Shown here: positions 1 to 10,952 of the stretch, one piece after another
Layout: every line of letters starts with the position of its first letter
Position numbering within the stretch: the stretch's first letter is position 1
Source: Linnemannia elongata
Taxonomy: Eukaryota; Mortierellomycota; Mortierellomycetes; Mortierellales; Mortierellaceae
Direction: 5' to 3'
Assembly (NCBI GenBank): GCA_036320915.1
Contig: JAXBDG010000013.1
Coordinates: 1,984,001 to 2,048,000, forward strand
DNA: 64,000 bases
Notes under the pieces: generated by a model
What the model saw: the letters and a program-made list of their open reading frames with translations, nothing else
The model's database searches: none
What the model was told of the DNA's origin: nothing
Made by a program: the position numbers and the translations under genes

Positions 1-1987
1 ACGTCATACACGGGATGCAGAGCGCGCCAGGCTGACGGAATACAGCAAAGTTGCCTATCGACTGTGTTGTTCTATTATATGGCTGTATTGGTCGTGTATG
101 TCGGGCAAAATAGTTTGAGAAGTGATGTCTATTTCAGTTTCGTTATGGAGGGCAGAGAACATAATGTTGATTGATACAGCTGTATGCACTGTGTCGACCT
201 TGGCGAGATCTGTGCATCTGAGGCGACTGAAACATAGGGAGATGTTGTTCATGTTTTGTGGTGGATTTGGATGTTTTTGAAAGGGTGTTCTTAAAGGATG
301 GGAGAAAAAAACATGAAGAAATGAGAAAATTGCGTTTGTATGTGAATACTGGGGATTATTGGAGGCTATTAGCAAGGCGGTTAAAGGATCGGTGGGCGCC
401 AAAAGAAACGACGATCGGTGGGCGCCAAGGTGAAGATGGACGGGCCAAGGTTTGGAAGGGCAAATCTCGGCTCATCCCATGATACCATCCGCCGTTCTGT
501 TTACCATTAGTTGAAAATATATCTTGTGAAATGAGATGGGGATACGCCCCACATCCAACTCCCAAGGAAATCGAAAGCAACCTCCTCCCCCCCCCCCCCC
601 CCCCTACCTACCTGGGATAAAAAGCTTTCACTCCGTACCCTTGGATCTGGGGGCGACAAGAATAAAGAAAGTGAAAAAGGATGACGTACCGTTGCAAGAA
701 GGATCTCGATATCCAATGTTTGAAAGCAAGAGAACGAAACGCGCGGGTGTGTCAAAAGGTAGCTGCCAAGACGATCGTTGATATCAACAGTTCATTCCCC
801 TTCCTCCCTACTTCCTCCTCTTACTTCATAAAACTTGTCCGGAGGATACAGAACGCCCCTACACAATCCATCAATCCTGGCTCAAATCAAGGGTAAAACT
901 GGAATATCCCTATATAAACAACAAAAAATGATATTCAAATGAACGCGTAGAAAAAAGACGCGACTGAACGAAAACTAAGATATCCCTTGCACTGTTGGTC
1001 GATACCTCTTTATCCTATTCATGTTTGGGGAGGCGTTGAATAATTAAGGACAATACGGTATAAAGGACTAAGGGCATTGTCTATTTTGTCATGTTTTTCT
1101 AGCTCTTTTAAACGTGCCATATGAGTTCGTGTATGCTTGGTCCATTAGGGTACGATGAAATCGTCGCCTGACAAAAAGACATACTAGCTGTCGTGCATCT
1201 ACATGGTCCGATGCCTAAGGCAGAAAAAAGGCAAACAGTGCGCGCGTGTGCGTCTGCGCCATTGTGAAAGGAGGAGGAGGTCTTGACGGCTGAAGGGCTG
1301 AGAACACCCATTCCTTGCGGCAATATTCTTCATCATGTTCGTTTGGTAAAATAAAAATATGTTATTGAAAATGGACATCCAGATAGTCTATTCCTATACC
1401 AACAATATATTCCATGATGATGCACCCTTTCTTTTCAACAGAGTTGGGGATGAAAACTGTACAACGTGAAGTGATGGCGTCATGTCAACAAAGTAAAATT
1501 TAAAACGATGTTGCGTTTTCCTCTACTGGCAAGATATCCTCGTTTTGTACAATCGGAAAAGAATACTTCACGCGTCAGTCACTCTCGCTCTCTCTGTAAG
1601 AAATACTAGACCTACCAAAAATTCCAGCGCTAACTTATCCGCCACGCTTCGCTGTACAATCGGTCAGATTGCAGAAAACAAAAGGACTGGTTCCGCAAAA
1701 AAAGCAGGAGCAAAAAGAGAGCGGAAATCACAACAAGCTTTGTAGTAGAAAGAAAGATAAAACGCGTCTAGCTCTGAGACTGTGCTCTACTCCTCACTCT
1801 TCTTCGTAAGTCGTCCTACAAAAACATGTCACCTTCAGCGATGATGCACCTCCTCACTCGACGTTTTTTACCTTCCTTAGGGCTTCATCTCCAGGACATT
1901 CGCTTAGCCATTGCCCTTTGCTGTCAGTTGATATTCTCATGGTTTTGTTGTAGCAATCGCTTGAAATAAAAAAAGGATGGACCCCCT
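1..1987. other. Intergenic, no gene supported
   Basis: I see no reading frame with coding character on either strand. The stretch holds an 18-base C run at 587-604 and several A/T-rich segments. Open frames here are short, overlap each other and lack consistent third-position bias. Confidence 0.6.
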
Positions 1988-2518
1988 TTGCTTATATTCA
2001 TTGACATCGCGTCAACAAGCGCTTTGCCAGACAAAATTGAAAGTGGTAGTGCTTTCAAAGACCACGTATGTACACGTCCTGTGATCTCTGTTATCTTAAC
2101 ACAATTATACTCATTCGCACAACCCAGACCTTCTCAACCAAAACGTTTTTCACTCGCAAGACCATTGCCTTCGTCACCATGTTCGTGACCACCACTCCTA
2201 AAATCACCTTCATTAATAGAAAAAGCGCAACCAAGGCAACACCTGCTCGCACCCTTTTCACTTGCCGCCGCTGTTACTCCTACTCCTGCTTCTGCCCTTG
2301 TGTATGCTCATGCTGCTCTTGATGCACTTGAAAAAAACGTAATCATAGCTATCCAATCCATGCACATCGTTTGCCGGTTTCAAAAGCAGGCCCTTGAGGG
2401 CGGACATGATGCGTAAGCGGCATTAATGGACGTCGCTAACTCAGCGCATGAACGTAAAAACGAAAGCGGTGTATTTAAGAGAGACAACTACATAACGTAC
2501 GAGCCTTTCAAACCATAA
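1988..2518 (+). pseudogene. Probable decayed coding relic
   Basis: One forward frame keeps protein-like composition over about 530 bases but is cut by two in-frame stops, TGA at 2186-2188 and TAA at 2414-2416, before a final TAA at 2516-2518. The middle part reads as an alanine- and leucine-rich helix-like segment (residues such as ALVYAHAALDALEKN), and the part after the second stop continues as a charged segment (AHERKNESGVFKRDN). There is no start codon in context and no recognisable family. I infer an old fragment of a gene or of a retroelement gag-like protein. It could also be a chance open stretch. Confidence 0.3.
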
Positions 2519-3046
2519 TTAGAAATAAAACAAGATGCACTGGACCATGTCCCATATGCACTAGTTTAGAGCACGAACACACCATCGCGACCAGATCTTC
2601 GCCACTCCTTGATCAATTAGATCACGTCCACAGGAGGCGGAGACCTGTTGCCCTCTTCCTTTATTTTTTCCATCCGTTGTGGCACGATGCATGAGCTACA
2701 TCTTAATTATCGGGATCCCGATCCTCTTTTTTTTTTCTTTCTTTTTTTTGAGGGGAGCATTTAGGCTGGAACCCAATATGCTGTTCCCCTTTATTTGATT
2801 TTTCATGTAATGCTCTATTCGTCTCATCTCCTTCCGTCCCCCTTGAATGAAGGCGCAATATAGTATCTCTCTTCTCTCTGCCTGCCCACAGGAAGCTGGC
2901 GGGAATGACACCCGACTGCATGCGCTTTATGCATTACTCCGATTGCTATGTGCTAGCACTCTTTTTTTATCAGAGGCGCAACTCTTTTTATTTTTTTTAT
3001 GTCGCCCTGGAAGGGAGACAACTTTCGTCGCCTTTCGTAAAACGGT

Positions 3047-3086
<40 letters not shown>

Positions 3087-3434
3087 AGCGGTTGGTGAAC
3101 GTCGCACAAGCTCATGCCATTGCCCCGATCCTCAAATTCTTCATCGAAGCACAAAAAAAAACAGAATTGGCGCTAGTAAGCTTGAGCTGCCGTTGAAATC
3201 AACGACGCTAAAAGGCGCGCCTTACATGATATGCATTCCCTCCATTCATCGCAGTTGATGTTGACACTGGTTGCTCTCTAATCACCTCCTCTTGTTGAAA
3301 AGTTATCTCGATCGTGATAACCCTTGCTCAATGGTGTCCAACTGTCCCTTTGTCCAACTGTATTATTGCCTGCTTTTGTACTAGTTGTCGCTAAACTTTA
3401 CCACTCCACTGTACCCATGAAGAAATGTTCACTT
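2519..3434. other. Intergenic with T36 tract
   Basis: No gene is supported. The main landmark is an uninterrupted run of 36 T at 3050-3085. The last few hundred bases form the upstream region of the small secreted peptide gene. Confidence 0.6.
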
Positions 3435-3442
3435 GTATTTAA
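3435..3442 (+). promoter_or_regulatory. Candidate TATA box of the defensin-like gene
   Basis: TATTTAAG lies about 130 bases upstream of the ATG at 3571, followed by a C/A-rich leader without an upstream ATG in good context. Spacing and sequence fit a core promoter. No expression evidence is available. Confidence 0.4.
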
Positions 3443-3570
3443 GCAGCCCACATCGCCTCGTCCTCTATCTTTTTCTCCTCATCACAGCCTCTCACAGCAA
3501 AAACAAATACACCAACACAACCCCAGCAGATACCACGACCACCCTCCGAATCGTATCACAATAATCCAAA

Positions 3571-3813
3571 ATGTTTTCCAACTGCAAGGTCATCCTCTTC
3601 GTCGCCACGTTTGCTCTCCTCGGTCTGACCCTACCCACATGCGCCGTGCCAGTCGACACCAACCCCGCCGCTCCTGCTGCCGGTGGTATACTCTTCAAGA
3701 GGCAACACCCCGACTGCTTCAACGATCGCTGCAACAACGTCTGTATCTCAAAAGGACACTTGGGCGGTCATTGCACAGTCATATGCGAGTGCGACAGAAG
3801 GCCAGAACAATAA
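3571..3813 (+). CDS. Small secreted cysteine-rich peptide, CS-alpha-beta defensin-like
   Basis: A single exon encodes 80 residues. Residues 1-25 are a signal peptide: a hydrophobic core (VILFVATFALLGLTL) ending near PTCA. Residues 26-44 form a propeptide ending in the dibasic Kex2-type site KR at 43-44. The mature peptide of about 36 residues has six cysteines at 49, 54, 58, 68, 72 and 74, spaced C-x4-C-x3-C-x9-C-x3-C-x-C, with GGHC before the fourth. That is the CxxxC, GxC and CxC layout of CS-alpha-beta defensins, the plectasin class of fungi and invertebrates. The inferred role is a secreted antimicrobial peptide. The C5-side loop is shorter than in plectasin, so another disulfide peptide, such as an effector, is possible. 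The ATG context is CAAAATG, with a TATA-like box about 130 bases upstream. Confidence 0.78.
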   Translation: MFSNCKVILFVATFALLGLTLPTCAVPVDTNPAAPAAGGILFKRQHPDCFNDRCNNVCISKGHLGGHCTVICECDRRPEQ

Positions 3814-4883
3814 ACTCCCTTTCGCGCTTGGTCCCTTTTACTTCTTCTTGGCTTACCTATTTGTGCAATTTGGGCGCCCATAAGAAAAAGAAACGATTGT
3901 GAATCCTCGATGCATGCATACTCCTCTGACTTTTGTAAGCGAGCGGTCCCAAGGTGGATGCGCCAGTGATGTATGTCTTGTTTGTAATACAAGGAAATAT
4001 GCACTGAATGCAGAGTACACGAGTGACCTTCGTTTTCTGTGTGTGAGTGGGTGCCGTACGAGTCCATTGTTCAGGTCAAGATGGAGAATAGAAAGATACA
4101 CCGCGAAAATAAGGCCTACATGTGCTTATACAAGGGACAACAGGCAATGGTCAACATACCCTCACCATTTCTCAGCCATCATAAGTGCGCTAACATCCAA
4201 CCAGATACTTCGAGCTCATAGTCAACAAAACACCAAAATACTGATCATTGGAGTTTCGTGCTATTACGCGTGTTGAATCGCAACTGCTTTTTAAATCCCG
4301 TTCATTGGTTCAAGCGAGACAAACTCGGACACAATTTGCTCACTCCTCCCTTTGGTTCCCTGCACTGCCCTTGTTTTCCTTCTCTCCTTCCCCCCTTGAA
4401 GGAACACACAATAATTTATTTCAAGGAGGCCATTCGTTTTTGTCGCTTCCCTAACTTTCGGCATCGGCTATGTCCTTTATCGAAGAGGAGGCGTTCCCTT
4501 GATTGTTCGCGCATTTTTTTTTACTCCACCATCCAGTCCCTTCACTACTCTGTCCTGTTCAATCGCACCATCTCTATTCAAGGGTGTTCTTTAAAAGCCA
4601 CTCATTTCTTGATTTCTTGCCAATACCAAGTCTAATGCACCGTGGACACAGCAAAACAGAGCTACCGTGGCTCAACCCCCCACTGAAACTACTGCAAAAT
4701 TATAATGCCCATGTCCTATTCAGCATTTCTCATCAAGCACATCTGCATCAACCCTCCTCTTCTCCTGGTCCATCATCAACCTATATCGATACTTGCGTCA
4801 AATCGCGTTTGATGGCCGTTCTTTGTTTTTGTTTGCCTGTGATCGAGCTTACTCAAGTGTTTGGACCCAAATGTTGAAATCGC

Positions 4884-4948
<65 letters not shown>

Positions 4949-5133
4949 TTTTCGTGGGGTTTATTCTCTACTTTAGGCTGTGCTTTGTGAGATATCTGTC
5001 TATTCTCTCTTCAAAACCCTTGCAAATCACGCACACACATACACATGCAAGGCTGAGAAAAAAAAAAAGAGAGACGAAAAGCGACACTGTAGCCTCCTTA
5101 TCCATCATCCTCCAACCTCCTCACATCCACAGC
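3814..5133. other. Intergenic with T62 tract
   Basis: No gene is supported between the secreted peptide gene and the acetyltransferase, which point toward each other. A 62-base T run occupies 4885-4946, about 190 bases beyond the acetyltransferase stop codon. Confidence 0.6.
4885..4946. repeat. Poly(T) tract, 62 bases
   Basis: There are 62 consecutive T residues with no interruption as given. I looked for a flanking target-site duplication that would mark a retroposed poly(A) tail on the minus strand and found none at the tract edges. Confidence 0.85.
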
Positions 5134-6594
5134 TCAAAAGATAAACGTCTTCCGCATCAAGAACGCCTCCCCCTCCGGACCATAAACACTCAGATCCATA
5201 CCATGATCCGCAACAACCTGGAACCCGCCCGCGCTTTGCCAGAACGGTTTCGAGCCCTGCACACTCACGAGAACAATCTCCTTGAGGTTTGGTGCACCCT
5301 TTCTTCTCCTGTGCCTGTGTCCGTGACTGTGGCGGTGACCGTGACCGCCTTGGGCGTGACTGCGAGTCTTTTTCGAACCCCGACGACGACGCGTTGTGGA
5401 TGATTCCTTCGATGCTGTGTTGTTGTCGTCGTCACCACTGGCGTTCTCGGAATGAACTTCACTACCCTCCTCCTCTTCTTCTTCCTCAGTATCCACCAGA
5501 TCCCCACTCGGACCCTCACCAGCACCAGAAGCACCCTCTCCTCCGTGAACATCCCGGTGCGGGATCAAAGACTCCTCAAGAGCCTTCCACAGCTTTGAAG
5601 CCAGCCCATGGCCCCTCCAACTCGGGTGGATCGCACAGTCGTGGATGTAGTACTTTTCCATCAGCTGGTCGTGGTCATACTTTGTCTCGCTCTCGGATTC
5701 CTCTTCGTCATCGTTTTGAGGGTGTTTCTCGCCGGCGACAGTTCCGCCACCTTCCAATCGGATTCGCTTAGGCTTTAAAGACGCCTCACCCTTCTCCTTC
5801 TCCTCGGTGGAGGTAGCGGTATGGGCGCCCATGCGGTGAAGAGTGACGGATTCGCGGCTATAGGGGTGGGAGAAGAGGTACCCGACTGGTTCTTCCCACT
5901 GGAACAAAATCGTCGTATCCTCCTCCTCCTCCTCTCCTTCAGCCCTCTCTGCAGATGCACTCGAGATCGATGACGCAGCAGCATCAGCTCCACCTCCTGC
6001 TGACTTTGGATCCTGTCCGTGTCCATGTCCATGGCCATGACGAGCATGTGGGACATTCAAACCCGCGGATCGCCGCTTATCACGCAGAGGAGAGCCATCA
6101 TCCTCATCATCGGTCCCCTCCAAGATATCAGGCGTCCGTGCGCGCACAATATCAACATGCTCAACCGTTTCCCCTCCAATCGTCGTCGTTGTCGTAGTCG
6201 CAGTCGTCGTCGTACTAGACCCATCTGGTCCCGTCTCCGTAATCTCCACTACCGAAATCCCATGCACAACCTCCCCCTCCCCTTCCTCTCCCTCTACCTC
6301 CTCCACCTCACCCGCATCATCCCCCTCCTCTTCAGCATCACCAACCCAAGTCGAAGTATCATCCTGTGTAACAACAGAATAAGTCGCGAGTGCAACAAAG
6401 TTCCCCGCAGGGTAAGCCTCCATCTTTGACCGAAAAACGTCCTCAGACTCGTGGAAGTCTGTCCGATCAGGGTAGGCGAGGATTTGGATCTTGTGGATCG
6501 CGGGGAGGTGCTCGGGTCGGGCTCGGATTATTGAGAGCGATTGGAGGGTCCGGGTGGAGAGGTCTAAAGGTGGGGACCAGGATCTGTCGGACAT
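5134..6594 (-). CDS. GNAT-family N-acetyltransferase with long disordered inserts
   Basis: A single exon encodes 486 residues. Residues 18-80 read as the start of a GNAT fold (IIRARPEHLPAIHKIQ, then an AYPAGNFVAL strand). The acetyl-CoA motif A is at about 317-345, with R-G-H-G at 327-330 matching the Q/RxxGxG/A pyrophosphate loop (CAIHPSWRGHGLASKLW). The C-terminal strands are at about 436-486 (EIVLVSVQ, FWQSAGGFQVV, FLMRKTFIF). Between these core pieces lie an acidic, S/T-rich insert (about 80-310) and a second acidic, Arg/His-rich insert (about 350-435, containing GGHGHRHSHGHRHRRRKG), so the protein is roughly three times the size of a minimal GNAT. It should transfer acetyl from acetyl-CoA to an amine; the substrate cannot be told. 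The start at 6594 is the first ATG and precedes the conserved first strand. I see no intron. Confidence 0.8.
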   Translation of the reverse strand: MSDRSWSPPLDLSTRTLQSLSIIRARPEHLPAIHKIQILAYPDRTDFHESEDVFRSKMEAYPAGNFVALATYSVVTQDDTSTWVGDAEEEGDDAGEVEEVEGEEGEGEVVHGISVVEITETGPDGSSTTTTATTTTTTIGGETVEHVDIVRARTPDILEGTDDEDDGSPLRDKRRSAGLNVPHARHGHGHGHGQDPKSAGGGADAAASSISSASAERAEGEEEEEDTTILFQWEEPVGYLFSHPYSRESVTLHRMGAHTATSTEEKEKGEASLKPKRIRLEGGGTVAGEKHPQNDDEEESESETKYDHDQLMEKYYIHDCAIHPSWRGHGLASKLWKALEESLIPHRDVHGGEGASGAGEGPSGDLVDTEEEEEEEGSEVHSENASGDDDNNTASKESSTTRRRRGSKKTRSHAQGGHGHRHSHGHRHRRRKGAPNLKEIVLVSVQGSKPFWQSAGGFQVVADHGMDLSVYGPEGEAFLMRKTFIF

Positions 6595-6708
6595 ATTGGA
6601 GGAGGGAGGGCTTTTGGGGGGGCTATTTTAGGGGTTGGGTTTGCGGGGTTGTGGGTGGTGTGGTTGTGGGTTGCAGGAGTGAAAGTGTGAAGGGTTGGCT
6701 ACGCGTGT

Positions 6709-6752
<44 letters not shown>

Positions 6753-7683
6753 GAGCTGTGCGCGTATGAGTGTGGGAAAAAAAATGGTCGAGTGTCGCTT
6801 TCTTAATTATGCAAAGAAGAAGCAGAAGAGAGTGATAGAGATGGCGTAAGTGAAAAGAGTGGGAAAGAAATTGCGAAAAGAAGCAAAAGACACAAAAAAT
6901 GAAAAAAAGAAAAAAAAATGTCGCACCCATGGATGGGCGCATGTGTCAGTTAGATTTACACGATTCGATCTGTACTGTGACGTGAACATTTTTTTATTTC
7001 GATTCAACGCTTGTTTTGATTTTTCTATGCTCTTTTTGCAAACATTTTTTTTTTCTCACTTTCTTTCTCCCTTTGCATTTTCCTTTATCCTCTCACTCAC
7101 ACTACTTCCACCCACTCCTGACACGACGCCTCTGATAGCAAAAACAACAAAGGTAATATTCTCAACTCTATCCGCCAATCCCTTATCGACTTCCTCGCCC
7201 ATCCCTCTTTCCATCCTGCTTATGATGTATCGTTATTCCGCGTCTAAACAACAATGTTGATTAAACAAACGTGCCTTCCTTGATCTGAAGCAACAACTTC
7301 CAAAAAGAAGTTCTTTCTCTTTCTTGTCGTAAAACACGAAACTAATCCGTGTGCTTTTGTCTCGATTGATAGGTATTTATCTCACATTACATGTCAGGAA
7401 CGATAGCAAATGAAATGAGAATTGACAACAATAAAACAAAAAGTAAACTGAACATGCTAGAGACAACGTATGAAGCATTGTAGAGTTTTTTAATCTGAGG
7501 AAAGGATTCTATGGGTCATGAAAAGAGCAAAAGGAGGATATCATAATGGCCTAACGGAAAGGCAGGAAGGGGTCATGTCACACAGCTGGAATGCATAGAC
7601 TGCATCCATCTGCCAGTCTGTGCTGTCATAAGCATGAAAGAAAAGAAGAATAGAAAGATGAAAAGAAAAAAATGAAAGAATGT
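6595..7683. other. Intergenic with (AG)n microsatellite
   Basis: This separates two minus-strand genes, so it serves as the acetyltransferase upstream region and the 3' side of the zinc-ribbon gene. An (AG)n run fills about 6714-6757, roughly 120 bases upstream of the acetyltransferase ATG. Nothing else is supported. Confidence 0.6.
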
Positions 7684-10600
7684 TTAGAGGGTCTCGCGGC
7701 AGGCCTTTAGGCACTCCATAAGACCCTTGATCTGTGCAGTCAACGTCTGGCACTCCTTAGGACTCTCAGAGACCTCCAAGGCAAGGCGATATGCCTCCAG
7801 TTTGACCAAGATCGTCGCCATGGTCTTGTGTGTTGCCGCCACAAGCGCCTGCACCTCAGGCGAGAGTGGTGCTGGTGGTGGTGGAGCAGGTCCGTTGGGT
7901 TGTTCAGATCCATTTCCGTTCATAGACGGGTGTGGCTGGTGCTGTTGATTAAGGTGGCTGGGGCCGTTAGCATGGTAATTGGGGTTGTTGTGGCGAGGAG
8001 GGCGAATGTGCTTCAACTCTGGACGTTCACCTTCGGAGGGATGGTGTTCTGAAGAGTTTGAGTAGGTCGATGTGGGGCGCGATCCTGCTGGTGGGACTGG
8101 TCCCGAAGGAACTGGTGGGAGCGATCTGTTCGAATACTCGCCTCCCTTACGGATAATCTGAATGTGTTTGCGCGCCTCTTCATCCTCTGATGCCAGCTTC
8201 TAAATAATTCAACCACAAAATGTATGCCATCAGCATCCATGTCACACAAAACAAAACACACAATAATGACAAATAAAACAAAGTAAATGGTGACAAACTT
8301 ACCTCGAGATCTTCGCTGAGGTGCTTGCCGAGAATCTGCTGGCTGGCAGATGCGAGGCTGGAAGGCATAGGGGCAGCGGGCGGGAGAATAATAGAGCCAG
8401 AAACTCTTCCGGCAGAATCGCGCCGGTTGCGACCGAAGGAGGGGCTGGCCAAAGGAGATGATGCTCTGATGCTGGGCGATGTCACTGATGTGACAGCCTG
8501 GTGTTGTGGTGGGAGGGCAGGCGAAGGTGTCTGAGGAGGAGGAGGCAAGGTGGTAGGTGCTGGTGGAAGAGGAGGCAATGGTGCCGAGACAGGCTCGGGC
8601 GCAACGACCGTATACTTTCCATGCTCGAGGTCTTGCTCCCGCTGAAAGTAGTTTTCGCACACCACACAGTACTCTTTCTTTTCACGGTTTCTCAACAAAG
8701 GTACCTGTCAGTGCATAATCATTAGTGAGGTTAGTATCCGAGTTGAGAGTAAACAAAAATGAGCCCTAGATGAAGAAAAAAAAAACTCTGGACAAGGGAA
8801 CTTACTCCGTGGCAGGAGGGGTTGGGGCAGGGGTCTTGCAACATGGCCCATCCTTGAAGCATCTTTTGACCGATCAGACGAGAAGCACGTTCGCTCTGCT
8901 CGCGCTTGGACTCGCGCTCCTTGACTTCATCTTCCGAGGGCTTAAACACTTCCTCCTCAGCATCCTCGAAATCATCGTCGCTCTCTACGCCAGTCTTCTC
9001 GCCATCGTCTACATCGTCATCCTCGTCTTCGGCCTCCTGAGCCTGCTCAAGAGGTTGCTCTTGTGTTGCCTCCTGTGGTTTCTGCTGCTCTTCTTCTTGT
9101 TTCTCTTCCTGTTCTTGAGGTTGGGCCAGAGGCTGCTCCTGTTCTTGAGGTTGAACCGAAGGCTGCTCCTGTTCTTGAACTGGTTCCTGAGGCTGCTCCT
9201 GAGCAGTCTCAGTTGATTGTTCGACTTCCAAAAGGCTCTGTGTGTCTGCATCAGACTCATCTACTTCAAAAGCCTCGACAGTGACCTCGCTCTCAATTTC
9301 CTCATCGTGCTGCTCTTGTTCCTCAACGGACTCTTCGGGGGTAGTGGCATCAGTCGTGGTAGTGTCATCGGTCGTTGTAGTGGTGGCAGCGACAGTCTCC
9401 GGATCCTGTTGTGGAGGAGTCGTGGCAACAGGTTCCGAGACCTCGGTTGCCACTGATTCAGTGACAACAGGAGGAGCTGGACCAGTAGGAGCCGGACCAG
9501 TAGGAGGGCTGGGAAGAGGTCCCGACGTGATTGCTGAGGGTGGGGGAGGTGGAGGAGTTGAGGGTGGCAGAATAGGACCCGAGAGGATGATGGAGCTCTG
9601 AGGCGAACGCCTCATGTCTCTTGGCACAGGTGTTGGAAGCAGAGTACCTGCTGGTGGGGGTGGGGCCAGAGGCAAGGCAGGTGGGGCGTTTGAGGGTGCA
9701 GGTGGTGGAGGACCTGGAGGTCTAGGGATGTTAGCGGGTTTGAGACCCACTGGTCCGGATGTAATCTTTGCCCCAGTGGGAGGAGGAGGAGGGGTTCCGG
9801 GAGGCATTGGCAGAGGGGTTGTTGCGCGAGGGGGAGGGGTCGAGGGGGGTTGAGGAGGGGAACCTCCCATGTTCCTAGCACCAACGGGACGAAGTGCACG
9901 ACGTGCTTCGAGCATGGGATCCAAAGTCGAAGATCGGTGGTTTTGAGGCGAGGGAGGGCGGAGGGGTCCTGGGGAAGGGGTTGAAGGCAGGGAAGGAAGG
10001 GCAGAGGTGGGGGCAGGTGTTGTCAAGGCTGCAACTGCAACTGCAGGTGGGGGAGGCGGGAGAGCTATTGTTTGTGCTGGGGGAGATTCTGGTGCTGGTG
10101 TAACTGTGTCTGTAGTGGTAGTAGTTGTAGTTGAGACTTCCTCAGGGTCAACAGGGGGGTTGAGTTGACAGTTGACGCAGATCTGACTAGTTGCTTCACG
10201 GTTGCGCATCAACGGTGTCTAGAACCAGTTGATGAAAAAGAAAGAAGGGAATAGGTGAGTGATGAGGGGAGAAAAGAATGAAAGGCTCCAATAGAAAACA
10301 GAAACAAAAAAAAAAAAAAAGATGATCGGGATTCATCTTGGTGCCCTCGCTTTGTTTTTAGCAGAGTTTGGTTACACACGATAACACACGATAAAGGGAC
10401 TGAAAGAGAGGAATGATGGATGATTGTCGCTCATCCGCCTGTTGGCCGTTGGGGCAGAAGGAGCACACAGGGAGTTGAGTAGGAGTTTCTACTCTTGTTG
10501 TTGTATGCTCACTTCACTTCAACTCCACTCTTTTTGCTCAACACTCTCACTCTCAGACTCGCTACAAGTAAGTAAGCGAGAATGAAAGAGAAACAACAAC

Positions 10601-10952
10601 CGCTGACGGAGACACAGAAAACGTGAGCCTTTCTAGCCCTTTCTTAGTGTCGAGACTAACGACGCTTCGGAAGGCACTAGACCCAAAGGACGCAGCAAAA
10701 CCGGAATCATTGTTTTTCAAGCAACTTACATTGCAGTCCGGACAACCATCATTCAGCATGGCCTAATGTTAAAAGAGGAAAAGGAGAAGGAGTTAGTTAT
10801 CTACAGGTGTCCAGGGTGCCTCAGGATGTTGCTAAAACCATATAACGTTTTGTTGTTGTATATTAATTGGCTCATAGTGGGCGTCCAGGTCGCCTTACCC
10901 AACCCTGCAGCATGTAGTTGCCCATTGCGGCCGAGACCTTGTCGGTGTCCAT
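7684..10952 (-). CDS. Double ZNRD2/SSSCA1 zinc-ribbon protein with P- and Q/E-rich linker
   Basis: Five exons, all joined in phase 0: 10899-10952, 10730-10762, 8806-10218, 8303-8704 and 7684-8199, encoding 805 residues. The family is Sjogren syndrome/scleroderma autoantigen 1 (ZNRD2). Ribbon 1 at about 15-50 reads LQGWAMLNDGCPDCNTPL then ICVNC. A proline-rich stretch (about 60-230) and an acidic Q/E-rich stretch (about 250-440) follow. Ribbon 2 at about 477-525 reads LQGWAMLQDPCPNPSC, then YCVVC. The C-terminal helix pair (about 745-805) resembles the C terminus of animal ZNRD2. Both ribbons are split by an intron just after a CxxC half, the same position in each, which supports internal duplication. 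Known members are single-ribbon and much shorter. Molecular function is not established. Exon 2 is only 33 bases. The Cys pairs are intact, so both ribbons should bind zinc. Confidence 0.85.

Noticed and set aside
4799..4888. AAATCGCGTTT repeated at 4800 and 4877 near the T62 tract
   Set aside because: Both copies lie on the same side of the tract, so they cannot be a target-site duplication of it. Probably coincidence.
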